Of a stretch of 64,000 bases of DNA, positions 48,537-60,107 are shown one piece after another. Every line of letters begins with the position of its first letter. Position 1 is the first letter of the stretch. Under the pieces are notes generated by a model that worked only from the letters and a program-made list of their open reading frames with translations, was not told the origin of the DNA and searched no databases. A program made the position numbers and the translations under genes. The stretch lies in the NCBI GenBank assembly GCA_018894105.1, contig CM032117.1, positions 28,190,501 to 28,254,500 on the forward strand. The letters are read 5' to 3'. The stretch comes from Jacaranda mimosifolia (lineage: Eukaryota > Streptophyta > Magnoliopsida > Lamiales > Bignoniaceae).

Positions 48537-51460
48537 TGTCGGGTAGTGGGAAAAAATCTCAAATTCAACTGTTAGGGAGTTGTATGTACAATGGGGAGCT
48601 CTATATTATGTCCATTTTTGATAGCATTACTCTAGTGGACTGTATTTCCAATTGGAGAAAAAATGGTGTGAAATTTGCCCTAAATTTCACATAGTACAAC
48701 ACCTTGCTCCCTATAAAAAAATGTACATCACTTTGAATGCTGACGAGGATGTGTCCAACATGATTTGCCTACATTGGTGTTTAAAGATAACCTTAGTTGA
48801 CATGATGATTGTCTGAAAAAGTGAACCTCTAGTGGACAGGGAAGGCAAAGTAGCTATACAAGTATATAAATACTTCATATCTTCAATTTCGTATTGCATT
48901 TATTGTTTAACGTACTTCCATTATCCCAATTTGTACCTCTTTGCATTATTAATTATATGCAGTTGTCTTACAGAATATTTTGTCTTATGTGTTTTAGTTC
49001 TTAGGTCTTGTATGTTAAATACTGAATTTAATCATTTCAGTACTTGTGCTCTTCTATGTTGAATATTGGATACGTGTGTTTTAGTACTTAGGCCTTTTAT
49101 ATTAAATACTAAATTTATTCATTTCAATACTTCGGTCATTTATGCTGAATATTAAAATTTATGATTATTCGGTGGTCGCTCTTTTATGTAAAATATTTTA
49201 TTTGTTCATTTCAATTCTTAGGTCTTCTATGTCAAATACTGCATTGGTTTTTTTTGTTTACTGCTTAGTTCTTTCTATGTTAAATACTTGATTCAGTTAT
49301 TTCAGTACTTATCTCCTCTATTTAAGAACTTCAATTATTTATTTTAGTACTTAGTTCTTCTATGTGAAATAATGATATTGTTTACTTAAGTACTTAGCTA
49401 TCTTATTGTTGAAGACTGAAATTGCATAGTTGAGTACTTATGTACTAATCTTGCAACACTTTATTGATAATTATTATGTATTTGACTATGTTATTTCTTT
49501 GCAATGAACACTCATTTAGGAATGAAATAGAGGAGGACATTCCCTTCACAAGTGAGTCCCAATATGATTTAGTATTACAAAGGAATTTAATTGATGCTTG
49601 GAGTCATTGCATCCATGGATAGGGCCAAATGTTCCAGGATGCTGAAGAGTTTATAATTAAACTTAAAAACTATGTTGTTGCTACTAGAAGGTCCTTTATA
49701 TATATATATATATAAAAGAAAATGATTCCAAAACGATTATAGCAATTTGTAGTGATCATAATTGCAAATGCAAAATATATGCCTTAAGGCATAAAGCTGA
49801 CAAACTCTTTAGTATTTGAAAGTGCAACCTGGAGCATACATGTAATGAGGGTTGTCTTCAGATGAGGGGACATCCTAGAGCTAATTTTGCTTGGGTTGCT
49901 AATGTAGTGAAAGAAAAATTAAGAGGAGACCCCTATTACCGACCTATCAACCCGATGAAAGATATTCATAGAGAATTTGACATAGAAATTTCATACCATA
50001 GAGTATGGTTGGGTAAGGAAATAACTATGCATGACATTCATGGAGCGGACAAGGGATCATTTGATAAGTTGAGATGGTATTGTAGGGTTGTGAAGGAAAC
50101 AAATCCTGGAAGTGTTGTGGATTATGAGATTGACCCCGTGACCTTAAAATTCTGGTGATTATTTATTTGTTTCACAGCTTGTCTGGTTGGCTTTCTCAGT
50201 AGATGTAAACCACTGATTTTCTTTGATGGCACTCACATTAAGAATAAGTATAAATGATGCTTACTTAGTGCTATCAACAAGGATCCCAATGATGATCTAT
50301 TCAAATTAGCATATGCAGTTGTTGATGTTGAAAATGATACTAATTGGGAGTGGTTCTACTTGAAGTTGAGGAGCATTTTACATTCTCACCATAGCACAGG
50401 GTTCAGAAGGTTCACTTTTTTCTCTAACCGACATACTAGGCTTCTTAAAGCCATCCCCATGGTATTTCCTAGTAGCCATTATACATACTGTTTGAGACAC
50501 TTGGTGGACAACTTCAAAAAGCAAGTAAGATTTTTTTTATATTTTATTGAAAACTATGTTCTGATCTAAATTAGTGTTCAAGTAATAGTTTAAAAAATCT
50601 AATGATCATATAATTTCAATTTCAGGTAATGAGAAAGTACCCCATCCACAACAAGGAACATTGGGCATATAGTTTCATGAAAGCTGCATATGCTCCTACA
50701 AGGCAAGAATATACTCAGCATATAAACAACATAGTTGAGTCCATGCCTCTTGCTAGAGGCTTCATCATGCAGTTAGAGCCCCAATGCTCATAAATTCTTT
50801 ATTTGTTGGTGATATATAGGGAGTAATAAATAACAATCACGTAGAATGTTGGAATAATTGGGTTAAACCTGCACAATTTATGCCCATTGCAGCTATAGTC
50901 TATCATATACACAAACAAATCATGGTTATGATTCATGATCAATGAGAAGAATCTAATAAACTTATTGGAGTATTATGCCCGAAGTAGGAGAAGAAGCTAG
51001 CAGTAAATTATATGGCCTTTCATACACCAAAAGTGGAGAAATATAATGGTAGGAACTTTGAGGTTAGTGAGCATGACAAATCCTATGTTGTGGATTTACA
51101 AAGCTGGAGTTGTTCATGTTGGGCATGGCAAGTTGATATAATGCTTTGCAAGCATACTTGTGCATGTATTGAGTCTAAGTCATTGTCAATATATGACTTC
51201 ACTGATCAATACTATCGAGTTGGGATGTATCAAGAAGCATACAAACTTACACTTAACCCTATACCTACTTTTGACCTGAACACATTCGAAGTAGAGAAAG
51301 AACCAACCATTTATCCACTTGATGTGAGACCTTAACCAACTCATAGGACATAGAGATTTCCATCTCAAATTGATATTCGGGTAATCAGGTGTAGGCAGTG
51401 TGGTAGAATCGGGCATAACCATCGTACATACAAAGAAGCTACAACTAGCTAGATTTGCTT
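48537..51460 (+). pseudogene. MULE (MuDR-type) transposase, broken
   Basis: Starts with MSGSGKKSQ at 48537. It continues with a PB1-like N-terminal piece containing EDVSNMICLHWCLK (about 48745-48785), a DNA-binding segment GQMFQDAEEF (from about 49622), the WVANVVKEKLRGDP / GIEISY-type block (49862-50160), FFDGTHIKNKYK with the first catalytic Asp (50225), and AYAVVDVENDTNWEWF. YCLRHLVDNFKK and a SWIM zinc finger (CSCWAWQ, CKHTCAC, from about 51105) follow. The closing zinc knuckle has Tyr where the last Cys should be (CGRIGHNHRTY). At least five in-frame stops (for example near 49621, 50256 and 50790) make it non-functional. Introns lie at about 48820-49515 and 50525-50625. Confidence 0.9.
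48940..49450. repeat. Diverged minisatellite within a MULE intron
   Basis: Units of about 35-75 bp share the theme ACTTAGGTCTTCTATGTTAAATACT followed by TTCATTTCAGT. About eight diverged copies occupy most of the first intron of the transposase gene. The GTACTTA motif is also the hallmark of the large repeat array at 52.6-54.4 kb. Confidence 0.6.
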
Positions 51461-51599
51461 GACCTTGCTAACATATTTACTTACCATTATGTTGCATATG
51501 TATGCTTGCTATACCTTTTTGTCAATACTATATAACTAATATCTTTTTTTTTATTTACTATTAATCCACAAGAAGAGGGCACATAAAGGGGATACAATT

Positions 51600-52470
51600 A
51601 AGGACGGATCCAAAAATGACAATATGGGGGGTGGGGTGGGGTGGGGTGGGGGGCAGGGAGGCGGAAAAGTTATAAATATATGCAGTTCAAATACAAATTT
51701 TATAATTTATGAATTCAAAATACACGATTTTCATCGAAGTCGAGCACAACGTTCTTTTATATTGTAAATTCATCTATAATCAAATCAATAGACTTTTTTT
51801 AATATCTTTTTTAATATAAATAATTAAAATTGGCTAAAAAGTCATATTCCATTTCATTTTTTGGCCTGCTTTTCACAATTTTTATAGTGGAGAAAGTTTT
51901 CTTACTTACAGTTATTGAAAGACAAAAAGATTCAAAAGAAAATTCTAAAATATTCTTTTCTCTTTGTTCCAATCTTGTTGAAGTCAAAAAGATGAATTTT
52001 GGTTGTTTTACAAGTTTCTCAAGGTTTTTTTTTTGTTTTTTACTAAACCTCTATAATGTTTTTTCACACAAATAAAATGAAGTACCCCGACAGTTATAGC
52101 CTAATCATTTTCGTTTGATTACTTGATTGTGGATATGCATTTAAAGTTTTATTTTGAGTTTTAAAAGATTAAAATAGGTAAATATTAAATTAATTAATTT
52201 TAATTTTTATTGTTAATTAAAAAAACCATCAATTTAATTCGATATATCTAAACAATCAATTTTTTGTTTAAGGACCAATAAGAAAAGTTAAATCTTTCAA
52301 AAAATAATGAATGGTAATAAAAAATTAATCATTTCAATTAATATTAAATAATCTCTTCTTTTGAAATATAGATTGTTTAAATTAATTATTATAAATGAGT
52401 ATATGTATACATAAAATATATTAAAACTTGGGGGCAATGGTCCCTGCTTGCCCCCCTAAATCCATCCCTG
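51600..52470. mobile_element. hAT-like non-autonomous element nested in the MULE
   Basis: Left end AAGGACGGATCC (51600) and right end, read inward from 52470, CAGGGATGGATTTAG share the GG(A)GGAT theme. Both are followed inward by G-rich runs. (C)AGGG-CGGAT(C/T)-type termini are frequent in plant hAT-like elements. The flanks ATACAATT and ATTACAAT are similar but not identical, so the target duplication has decayed or the boundary is off by a base. The interior is AT-rich with no gene. Confidence 0.6.
51625..51660 (+). other. G-run tract with quadruplex potential
   Basis: Six runs of at least three Gs separated by single Ts or CA lie within 36 bases (GGGGGGTGGGGTGGGGTGG and onward). It sits just inside the left end of the hAT-like element, where the right end has the matching C-rich run. 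Confidence 0.6.
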
Positions 52471-52619
52471 ATTACAATCAATGTAAGAAGGATTGCACAG
52501 TGCTCAAAGACCAATGGTAGCTACTAATTTTTGCTTTTTGAAGGACATGTTAGATCTAGACTATTTGGACTATTATGTAATAATATTAGTTGACTTTTTG
52601 TTGGGATGTTTGGTACTGC

Positions 52620-54360
52620 ATGTAGTGTAATATATTGCATTTTTTCTGTTAACAATGATACTGGATCCTAAAAAACGTACCCAGTTTAGGCATTTGTGTA
52701 CTTTAGAACTGCGTTTATGTACTAAAACTGCAATGGTTATGTACTTATAATCTGGGGTTCTGTACTTGCTTTTCCAAAGAACGAGTTTAACCTCAATTCA
52801 ATATGTGGAGCAACCTATAAGTGATAATACGTGTTGGAATGTTTGTTATTGCATGTAGTGTAATATATAACGATTTTTAGATACTACACCAAATCTATCA
52901 GATACCTTAAATACAGATAAAAATATCATTTTCTGTTAATAATGATACTAGATATCCAAAAAAAGTACATAGTTTAGGCATTTATGTACTTCAGAATTAC
53001 ATTTATGTACTGAAACTGCATTAGTTATTTACTTATAATCAGGAGTTCTTCATTTGCTTTTCCAAAGAACGAGTTTAACCTCAATTCAAGGTGTGGAGCA
53101 ACTCATAAGTGATAGTACGTGTTGAAATGGTTGGCACACAAAAACCCACATCCCACTATTTGTGGTGTCATTCGTACTAGTATAAAACACTAATGCATGA
53201 GGCAAATGAATTAATCCGACACCCCCTCCTACACCACTGAACCTATCATCACTAAATGGGTCCTAGGTGTAATACTTCATGCTCTTATGATCATGCAATG
53301 GCCAAATTAGGCCGAATGAAAAATGATCCCTTATGCCCTCAGAATGATAATGAAAATCTAGAAAAAGTACACAGTTTTGGTACTTATGTACTTCGAAATA
53401 GGGTTTATGTATTCACTTTGACTATGTTGTATACTTTTGGTTAGGGTTTTGTACTTCCTGTTCCAAGGGTTGATTTTAACCTCAATTTGATGGGTGGAAC
53501 TAGGCATTGGTGACCCTATAACATCAAATGCATGATTTGTTAAATAAACGATCGTGATAGTATGTGTTGGAGTGATTAGGAATATGAAGACCCACATCCC
53601 ACCACTTGTGGTGTCATTCGTACTAGTACAAAGCATTGACGCATGAGACAAATGAATCAGTCTGACACCATCCCCCTCCTACACTACCAAACTTATCATC
53701 ACCAAATGAGTCTTGGGTGTAATACTTCGTGCTCTTATGATCATACAATGGCCAGATTAGGCTGAATGGAAAATGATCCCATATGCCCTTAGAATGATAT
53801 TGAAAATCTAGAAAAAAAAGTACCCAATTTCGGCACTTATGTACTTCGAGACAAGATTTATGTACTCACTTTAACTATATTGTGTACTTGTGGTCATGGA
53901 TTTTGTACTTGCTGTTCCAAAGGCTGATTTTAACCTCAATTCGATGGGTGGAACTAGGCATTGGTGACCCTATAACATAAAATGCATGATTTGTTAAATA
54001 AACGGTCGTGATAGTATGTGATGGAGTGATTAGGAATATGAAGACCCACATCCCACCACTTGTGATGTCATTCGTACTAGTATAAAGCATTGACATATGA
54101 GGCAAATGAATCAGTCTAACACTCCCCTTCGACACCACTGAACCTATCATTGTAAATGAGTCCTGGGTGTAATACTTCATGCTCTTATGATCATGGAATG
54201 GACAGATTAGGTTGAATGGAAAATGATCCCTTATGCACTCAGAATGATATTGAAAATCTAGAAAAAAGTACATAGTTTTGGCACTTATGTACTTCGAGAT
54301 AGGGTTTATGTACTCACTTTAACTATGTTGTGTACTTGTGGTTAGGGGTTCTGTACTTAA
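52620..54360. repeat. Tandem repeat array, units growing to about 450 bp
   Basis: The marker CA(C/T)TTATGTACTTC recurs at 52691, 52979, 53381, 53834 and 54282, giving spacings of 288, 402, 453 and 448 bp. The last units share long blocks: GTTCCAA-G-TGATTTTAACCTC, GACCCACATCCCACCACTTG, GTAATACTTC-TGCTCTTATG and AATGATCCC. The reverse strand of two units is open for 90-130 codons, but the frames simply repeat with the unit. I treat the array as noncoding, lying between the MULE transposase and the Ulp1-like remnant. Confidence 0.85.
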
Positions 54361-54829
54361 AATTTTGCTTTTTTTTAATGAATTATGAATGTTCTACACG
54401 TCTTTTGTTTCTTATATTTCTTACTTTTATACTGATTTCTCATTTTATATATTACCATTTGTAGGAATATAGTACTACGTAACATGCAACATGTAACATT
54501 TCCTAAATAAATGAAGGACCAAATTCATGATAATATCCATATACAAAAATAATATCCATATGCAAAAACTAACTTTGTAAATAATAACCATCCAAAATCT
54601 CACATCTAACCACGTTGTTGTTCTCATCCATACTACAATTTATACCAACAATCAGACAAATAATACTTCATATTTGGTCAAGTATACTGAGAATACAAAG
54701 AGAAATACTTCATTACTGGAGACTAGTACTGAAACTTTGTATCAGAATGCAACAAGTAATGCTTATGGCTTAGAATTGTGGCAACTATATATGCTAGGTA
54801 TGCATAAATGAAACATAAGTTTGCATAGT

Positions 54830-55580
54830 TCCAAAAATCTTTCTGGTTCATTGCATAACATTTAGCCCAAAGACAACAATAAACTCTACATCATGTTGCC
54901 AACTTGTTGGCGACAGTAGCCATATTGGACGTCACTTTTTTCAGCATCATACTCCAATGAATGCCTAAGGTATCCTGCTATAAACTTACATTGCAAAGCG
55001 TAATTGTGACATCATTTATTATAGTTTAAGAAATTTATTTACATGAATACTTTTAAAGACAAGGAACCTACGTAAACTCTTGCTGTCACATTTGACATAT
55101 GGGACCAAGCAGAGTTCATCCGTGTAAACTTCTTTGTGGATGCATAAAAAAGTAATAGGAACCAATGGAACTTATACATAATTGGAAAAATAACAAATCG
55201 ACATCTGGTCATGACACAAGCATCTTTCATGGACTAACATTTAGTTCCTCAAGAAACATTGGATATTGCTGTGGCTTTATTGTATGTTTCTTGTTCAATG
55301 TCTCCTATTTGTCCAATATTGCAGTCTACAAATTGTATTAATATTAATAGTCATTTTACCATGTAGAGTGTTGAATATTTTACAAATTATTTATTTGAAT
55401 ATTGGTAGACAAACACCACATTTCATGTCCACAAGATGCATTGGAAGAGCTGCTGCAGAGTATCTTCAAGTAACATTCAATCAGATCACCCCTCATCTCC
55501 TTTCCAAATAACAAATTACACAAAACATCTTCTTTGATAAAGTGGTCAGGTCCGTCCCAAACAATGACACTACAAAACAA
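54830..55580 (-). pseudogene. Ulp1-like (C48) cysteine peptidase remnant
   Basis: Read on the - strand in order: a helical segment FGKEMRGDLIECYLKIL (about 55500-55450), then FPIMYKFHWFLLLFYASTKK (about 55190-55130) with the HW signature of the catalytic His. Near 54910-54880 comes *CRVYCCLWAKCYAM, which matches the DCGVY-type nucleophile block with Asp changed to a stop and Gly to Arg. Spacing and order fit the Ulp1/SENP fold, which removes SUMO-like modifiers. Introns or frameshifts separate the blocks. It faces the MULE transposase across the tandem array, as in MULEs known to carry ULP-like genes. Family assignment is by motif only. Confidence 0.58.
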
Positions 55581-55594
55581 GTTAAGATTATCAG

Positions 55595-56715
55595 TTAAGA
55601 AAACCTTAAGGCTGTGATTGCTTGTGAGATAATGCCTTGTTTTCTATGTTCATGAGATTTTAGGATTATTTTGGTGTTTTAGAGATATGAGAATGAAAAA
55701 TGAGATTGTGATAGGTTGTGAGATAAAGTGTAGTGATTATGGTGATATGATAGGTTGATATGATATGAAGTTGTAATAGGTTGTGAGATTGTTTGTGACA
55801 TATGTTTGAGAGAATGAGATTGTTTTAGGAGTTTTGGTTCTTGGATTTGTTTCGAATTCAAAATATTTAAAATAAAAATAAAAATAATTAATATATATAA
55901 TAAATTGAAAATTTTTGGTTTTTGTTTAAAAATAGACCATCCAAATTGTGTATCGTCCAAAATTAAATTATAAATTTTGTTATTTTTTAACAAAAATATG
56001 TAAATTATTCACAATTGTTTCACTAACGCATTTTATTTTTATTTTTTAATTTTTTTGTGGTAAATAATTTTCATCAAAATCTATATTTTTTTTGACAAAA
56101 TAAATTTTATCGGCCAAAATTCCTTTTTTTCTTTTTTTTGTTTCACTTAGTTTACAATAATTATAATGAAAATGAAAATAGTGGTGTGTATTCAATTCGA
56201 AAATGAAATTTTGGATGATATTAGTAAGAAAAGATGCCATTCAATATTACAACATAAAAAAATCAGAACAATAAATTTTACAAAAAGACACAGTTGATTT
56301 TCGATGCAATATATTGATAAATTCAAGAAGTGCCGGAAGAAATTTAGTACCAAATTAACCATAAATAACATCTCATAACTAGTAGAAGAACAAAATTTTT
56401 GTCAAGTCACCCCTAAAAAAAAAAAAACCCTTCAAGTATCTCACTCCACAATGACAGTTCCATCTAGAGCCCACACTCTATAGTGCTTGATGCGGTCATG
56501 TTGCATTTCCTTCAAAAAGTTGGGAATAAAACTACTTTACATCACCATTCCATTAGAGAAATAAAACCAAGATACTTGTTATATATAAGCCCATCCCGAT
56601 TCCTATCTCTTCATTTCCTCTTCCTAAAAAAACTTTAGCAATAAATCAGAAAAAACTCATGATTTAAATTGGTTGAATTTCTTGTTTGGTATTTCTTGGG
56701 AATTTAATTTTAAGG
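55595..56715. other. Spacer with a possible Tourist-like fragment, no gene
   Basis: Starting at 55612, GGCTGTGATTGCTTGTGAGAT and the recurring AGGTTGTGAGAT (55715, 55778) resemble the subterminal part of a Tourist/Harbinger-type element after a TTA, but no matching right end was found. The rest is AT-rich with no coding frame. Confidence 0.35.
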
Positions 56716-56961
56716 GTAAAGTTTGGGAAGAGTGAGCATTCAGATTGAGAAGACATTCCTAGAATGGAGGGACAAGTTTTTGTCGTACTAAGAGCTAAAG
56801 AAGTTACTCAAGTTCAAAAAATTGAAGCTACAGGCATGCAACAAGTAGGCTTTGACGAGGCAGATAATAGATGATAGTAGTAGAGAGAGAGAGGCGATGA
56901 CGACGGAGGAGGTGGATTTCACCAAGCTTTTGGAGGATGAGCTTGAGAAATTCCATATTTG
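56716..56961 (+). pseudogene. SPX-domain gene fragment (SPX1/SPX2-like), broken
   Basis: SPX domains bind inositol pyrophosphates and regulate phosphate signalling. Here the text VKFGKS (GTA in place of the ATG) is followed by a 1-bp frame change, then IQIEKTFLEWRDKFLSY, a TAA, ELKKLLKFKKLKLQ, and after a gap EEVDFTKLLEDELEKF (to 56948). These are the first and second conserved helical blocks of plant SPX1/SPX2-type proteins. Several stops and the early end (nothing recognisable after 56961) show that it is a dead, truncated fragment. No intron is seen between the blocks, which are separated by little more than degraded linker, so origin by retrocopy or transposon capture is possible. Confidence 0.72.
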
Positions 56962-57545
56962 ACAACAGTTCACATACTGGACATCTCATACTTGATAACA
57001 GCTTTCAATAGGAACCCATGTGAGGAAATGAGATAAAGTAGAGAGAATTATTCACTGTGTGTTTCAGGGGTGTGTTTATGAGATAATTGACCCCATGCCT
57101 AAAAAAACCAAGAAAAAATTATCACATTTAAACATGGGGTTGCACATGTCTTATGTTTTAGAGACGGAGAAATGGGGTTTGGCCCCCACAAGCAATCGCA
57201 GGCTAAAATTTTTAATAAAGGGGAAATCAAGTATAAGAAAATTATTACTCCAAATTACGTTGAGATGAAAATAAATTAATAATACGCTGTTGTCTGTTAG
57301 GAATGTCATTGCGCCTTCTATAGTCTTTTCTCGATTGAAATTCACTTAGGCGAATTCCAAAACCTTAAACACCAATATCTCCATACACAACAATAGCACC
57401 TTACGAGATATATATAATTTGCATTAAAAAATAGGAGGTAGTATTCTTTCTCAGTCATTTCAATATTCAAAAACTAATTTAGGAGAGCACTTCCAGTGAC
57501 ACCACAACCAATAATGAAAACAATTCCGATGAATCAGATGATGGG

Positions 57546-58883
57546 ATGGCCTTCATCTTTGTCTCACAGGTCCTATGCCCATCATACTTCCAAAATAAAG
57601 TTCTAATGTACACATCTCGTCTTCGAGGGGCTGATTGGGTAGGAGAACTGTTAGATGGTCACCCTGAAAGGTTTAAGAGGGCACTTCGAATGAGTAAGGA
57701 TAGTTTCAATGTTATATGTAACATGATCGAAAGTAGAGGTTTACTTAAGGCGGGTAGATCAAGTAGAGTAGGTTTGAAGGAGTCCGTAGCAATTTTCTTG
57801 CAAACTATAGGATAAGGTAAGTTCCAACGTGATAACTGCGAGAGGTTCCAACATTCGAGTGAAACAATTCATTGACATATCCGCTAAGTTGCAAGAGCTC
57901 TAAACTATTTAGCTCCAGAAATAATCATTCCTCCCGAATGCAACAATGTGCATCCTCGAATACTTTACAATCACAAGTTCTATCCATACTTTAAGGTATT
58001 TGACAAAACATATGACTTTTATATTGGTGACATAAAACTTTGTTCGTATGTTCGTAAGCTGTCTAAATACGCATATTATATGCAGGACTGCGTCGGTGCA
58101 GTGGATGGTACTTATGTATCGGCCTCAACACCGTCAGTGTTACAAAATGCATACCGATGTCGTAAATATGTAATCGCACAAAATGTCCTTGCGATATGTG
58201 ACATGGACTTAATGTTTAATTATGTCTATGTGGGATGGGAAGGGAGCGCAAATGACTCACGTGTATTGGTTGACGCTCTTAAGAATGATCCTACCTTCCC
58301 TTGACCACCTCAAGGTTGGTGTAACAATTAATCTTAATTATGTAATCTTACAAGTTTAAATTGGACAAAAATTAATGGAATGCAACTCAATGTAAGCAAG
58401 TATTACGTTGTGGATTCTGGCTTTTGCAACTTCCTTGGCTTCCTAGCTCCATATAGAATGCATCGTTACCATGTTAACCAGTTTGGTGGTAGCAGCTGTC
58501 AACCAAGAGGCCCTGCTGAGCTTTTCAATGAAAGCCACGCCAAACTGCGTAATGTTGTCGAACGAGCATTTGGTGTGCTTAAGGCTCAATTTCCCATGTT
58601 GGCGGCCCGTATGACGCATTACAAGCTCCACCGACAAGTACAAATAGTGATCGCTTATTGTGTCATCCATAATTTCATTAGGAAACATTTTTACGACAAC
58701 TCGCTCTTCTTAGAGGAACAAAATACATATAACAATGCAACTCAATCCGAACAGAATGATCATCACCTTCCTTTGCAGAACGATATTAATTGGATGTTAG
58801 GGTTCCGTGATAATCTATCGAATATTATGTGGGCAAACCGCTGCATTGTGTATGCTTTAATTAAACAGGACAACACCTTTTGA
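57546..58883 (+). pseudogene. PIF/Harbinger transposase, broken
   Basis: This DDE transposase of the Harbinger superfamily would have cut and pasted the element with 3-bp TTA/TAA targets. The N-terminal helix-turn-helix region reads LDGHPERFKRALRMSKDSF...VAIFLQT (57650-57810). After stops at 57813-57945, the core follows: CVGAVDGTYV (first Asp at 58104), QNVLAICDMDLMFNYVYVGWEGSANDSRVL, KYYVVDSGF (second Asp at 58413), FLAPYRMHRYH, and NVVERAFGVLKAQFP (Glu at 58560). All three catalytic residues survive. An in-frame 90-bp intron (57996-58085) is likely. A TGA at 58302-58304 and an intron-like gap to 58395 split the core. Confidence 0.93.
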
Positions 58884-58912
58884 TCATGTATAATGAAGAC
58901 CTACTAGTCGGA

Positions 58913-59248
58913 TGTGTGTAATGTTAGCATGTATGATCTTAAATGTTACAAAGTCTCTTCTTATTATGAATGTTGAAAAATTGACATTGTGTTAAAAATT
59001 TTAAAATGTCAAATGGCAAGCACAAGAATATTATTTTAGTCATGCAGTTGCTCTTACGCATTCCAACTCAAACAAAGGCATGTGTGTAATGTTAGCATGT
59101 ATGATCTTAAATGTTACAAAGTCTCTTCTTATTATGAATGTTGAAAAATTGACATTGTGTTAAAAATTTTAAAATGTCAAATGGCAAGCACAAGAATATT
59201 ATTTTAGTCATGCAGTTGCTCTTACGCATTCCAACTCAAACAAAGGCA
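58913..59248. repeat. Perfect 168-bp tandem duplication
   Basis: Copy 1 (58913-59080) and copy 2 (59081-59248) appear identical base for base. They start TGTGTGTAATGTTAGCATG just after the Harbinger transposase stop. Identity in otherwise decayed sequence means either a very recent duplication or an assembly artefact. Confidence 0.95.
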
Positions 59249-59304
59249 TATGCATGGGTATTTTTACATAATCATATATATGTACATATGTTAACCATTC
59301 ATCA

Positions 59305-59787
59305 ATGAAAACTTTAATGTTAATAAACCCTACTTCAATCACTAGAATGACAAATCATGGCACTCCGATATGCCCTTGTGGAGCTGGGCCAATGATAGTT
59401 CGTATGGCACAAACAGAAAGAAACTATGGGCGCTACTTCTACCGATGCTTTTTGGGGGCTGATCATCGGGGAGCGTTCATGTGGGTGTCAAGTTCAAATG
59501 CTACTCGTGCAGCGTATACCGACACGTTGCATGATAGCACCGGTTCTTCCCCAGCATATATGGGGGAATCTTCCCATACATCATCATCTTCACACAACAT
59601 CTACGCAGATTGTTCAAATCCAAACATAGTTAGGGTCCTTTCGGAAGCATCAGCCACATTTGTAGAAGCTTCTGTGCTCCAACCAACACGTGCAACTGTC
59701 TGCTGCTGCTTGGCAGTGTGTTCCATACTAACATGCTTACTAATGCTTGTGTTTTCCGTTGTCATGATAAAACTTATCTTGTATTGA
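59305..59787 (+). CDS. GRF-type zinc finger protein with C-terminal membrane segment
   Basis: An intact 160-codon frame. An alternative start at 59347 (MTNHGTPICPCG) fits better, since zinc-finger GRF proteins usually begin close to the finger. The finger reads CPCG, then QTERNYGRYFYRC, then HRGAFMWV (59365-59475). It lacks the usual fourth Cys, His-Arg-Gly standing in its place. A Ser/Thr-rich middle follows, then a strongly hydrophobic stretch, AVCSILTCLLMLVFSVVMI, at the C-terminus. Such small GRF/transmembrane proteins are common in plants, often next to transposons. Here it lies between Harbinger transposase and the SANT-like ORF on the same strand. Its function is unknown. Confidence 0.65.
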   Translation: MKTLMLINPTSITRMTNHGTPICPCGAGPMIVRMAQTERNYGRYFYRCFLGADHRGAFMWVSSSNATRAAYTDTLHDSTGSSPAYMGESSHTSSSSHNIYADCSNPNIVRVLSEASATFVEASVLQPTRATVCCCLAVCSILTCLLMLVFSVVMIKLILY

Positions 59788-60107
59788 TCTAAAATGTACA
59801 CTTACCTAGTGAAACAGATTATGTACAACCCTTCTGTTTGTCAAGCATTATGTATTTGTTTTACATCATGTACTATGTGTGTGGTGCTATGTATCTGACA
59901 ATTTTCTTATGCAATAGATTCAGTAGTTAGTTCAATCCTTCCCCATTAACTCTTCTATTATGTGTATTTTAACTCGGGTATAATCTGCCAGATTCATAAT
60001 TATGTCTGTGTATATTGTTTATGAAACACAAAGAACAATTTCCAGTTGTTAGTGAAGGGACAACCATGTGTTGGTTACTCACAAGTAATGAATTTTCATA
60101 AATAGAC

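Noticed and set aside
53358..54273. Two long - strand open frames with similar proteins
   Set aside because: They repeat with the tandem-array unit and show no known domain; treated as by-products of the array.
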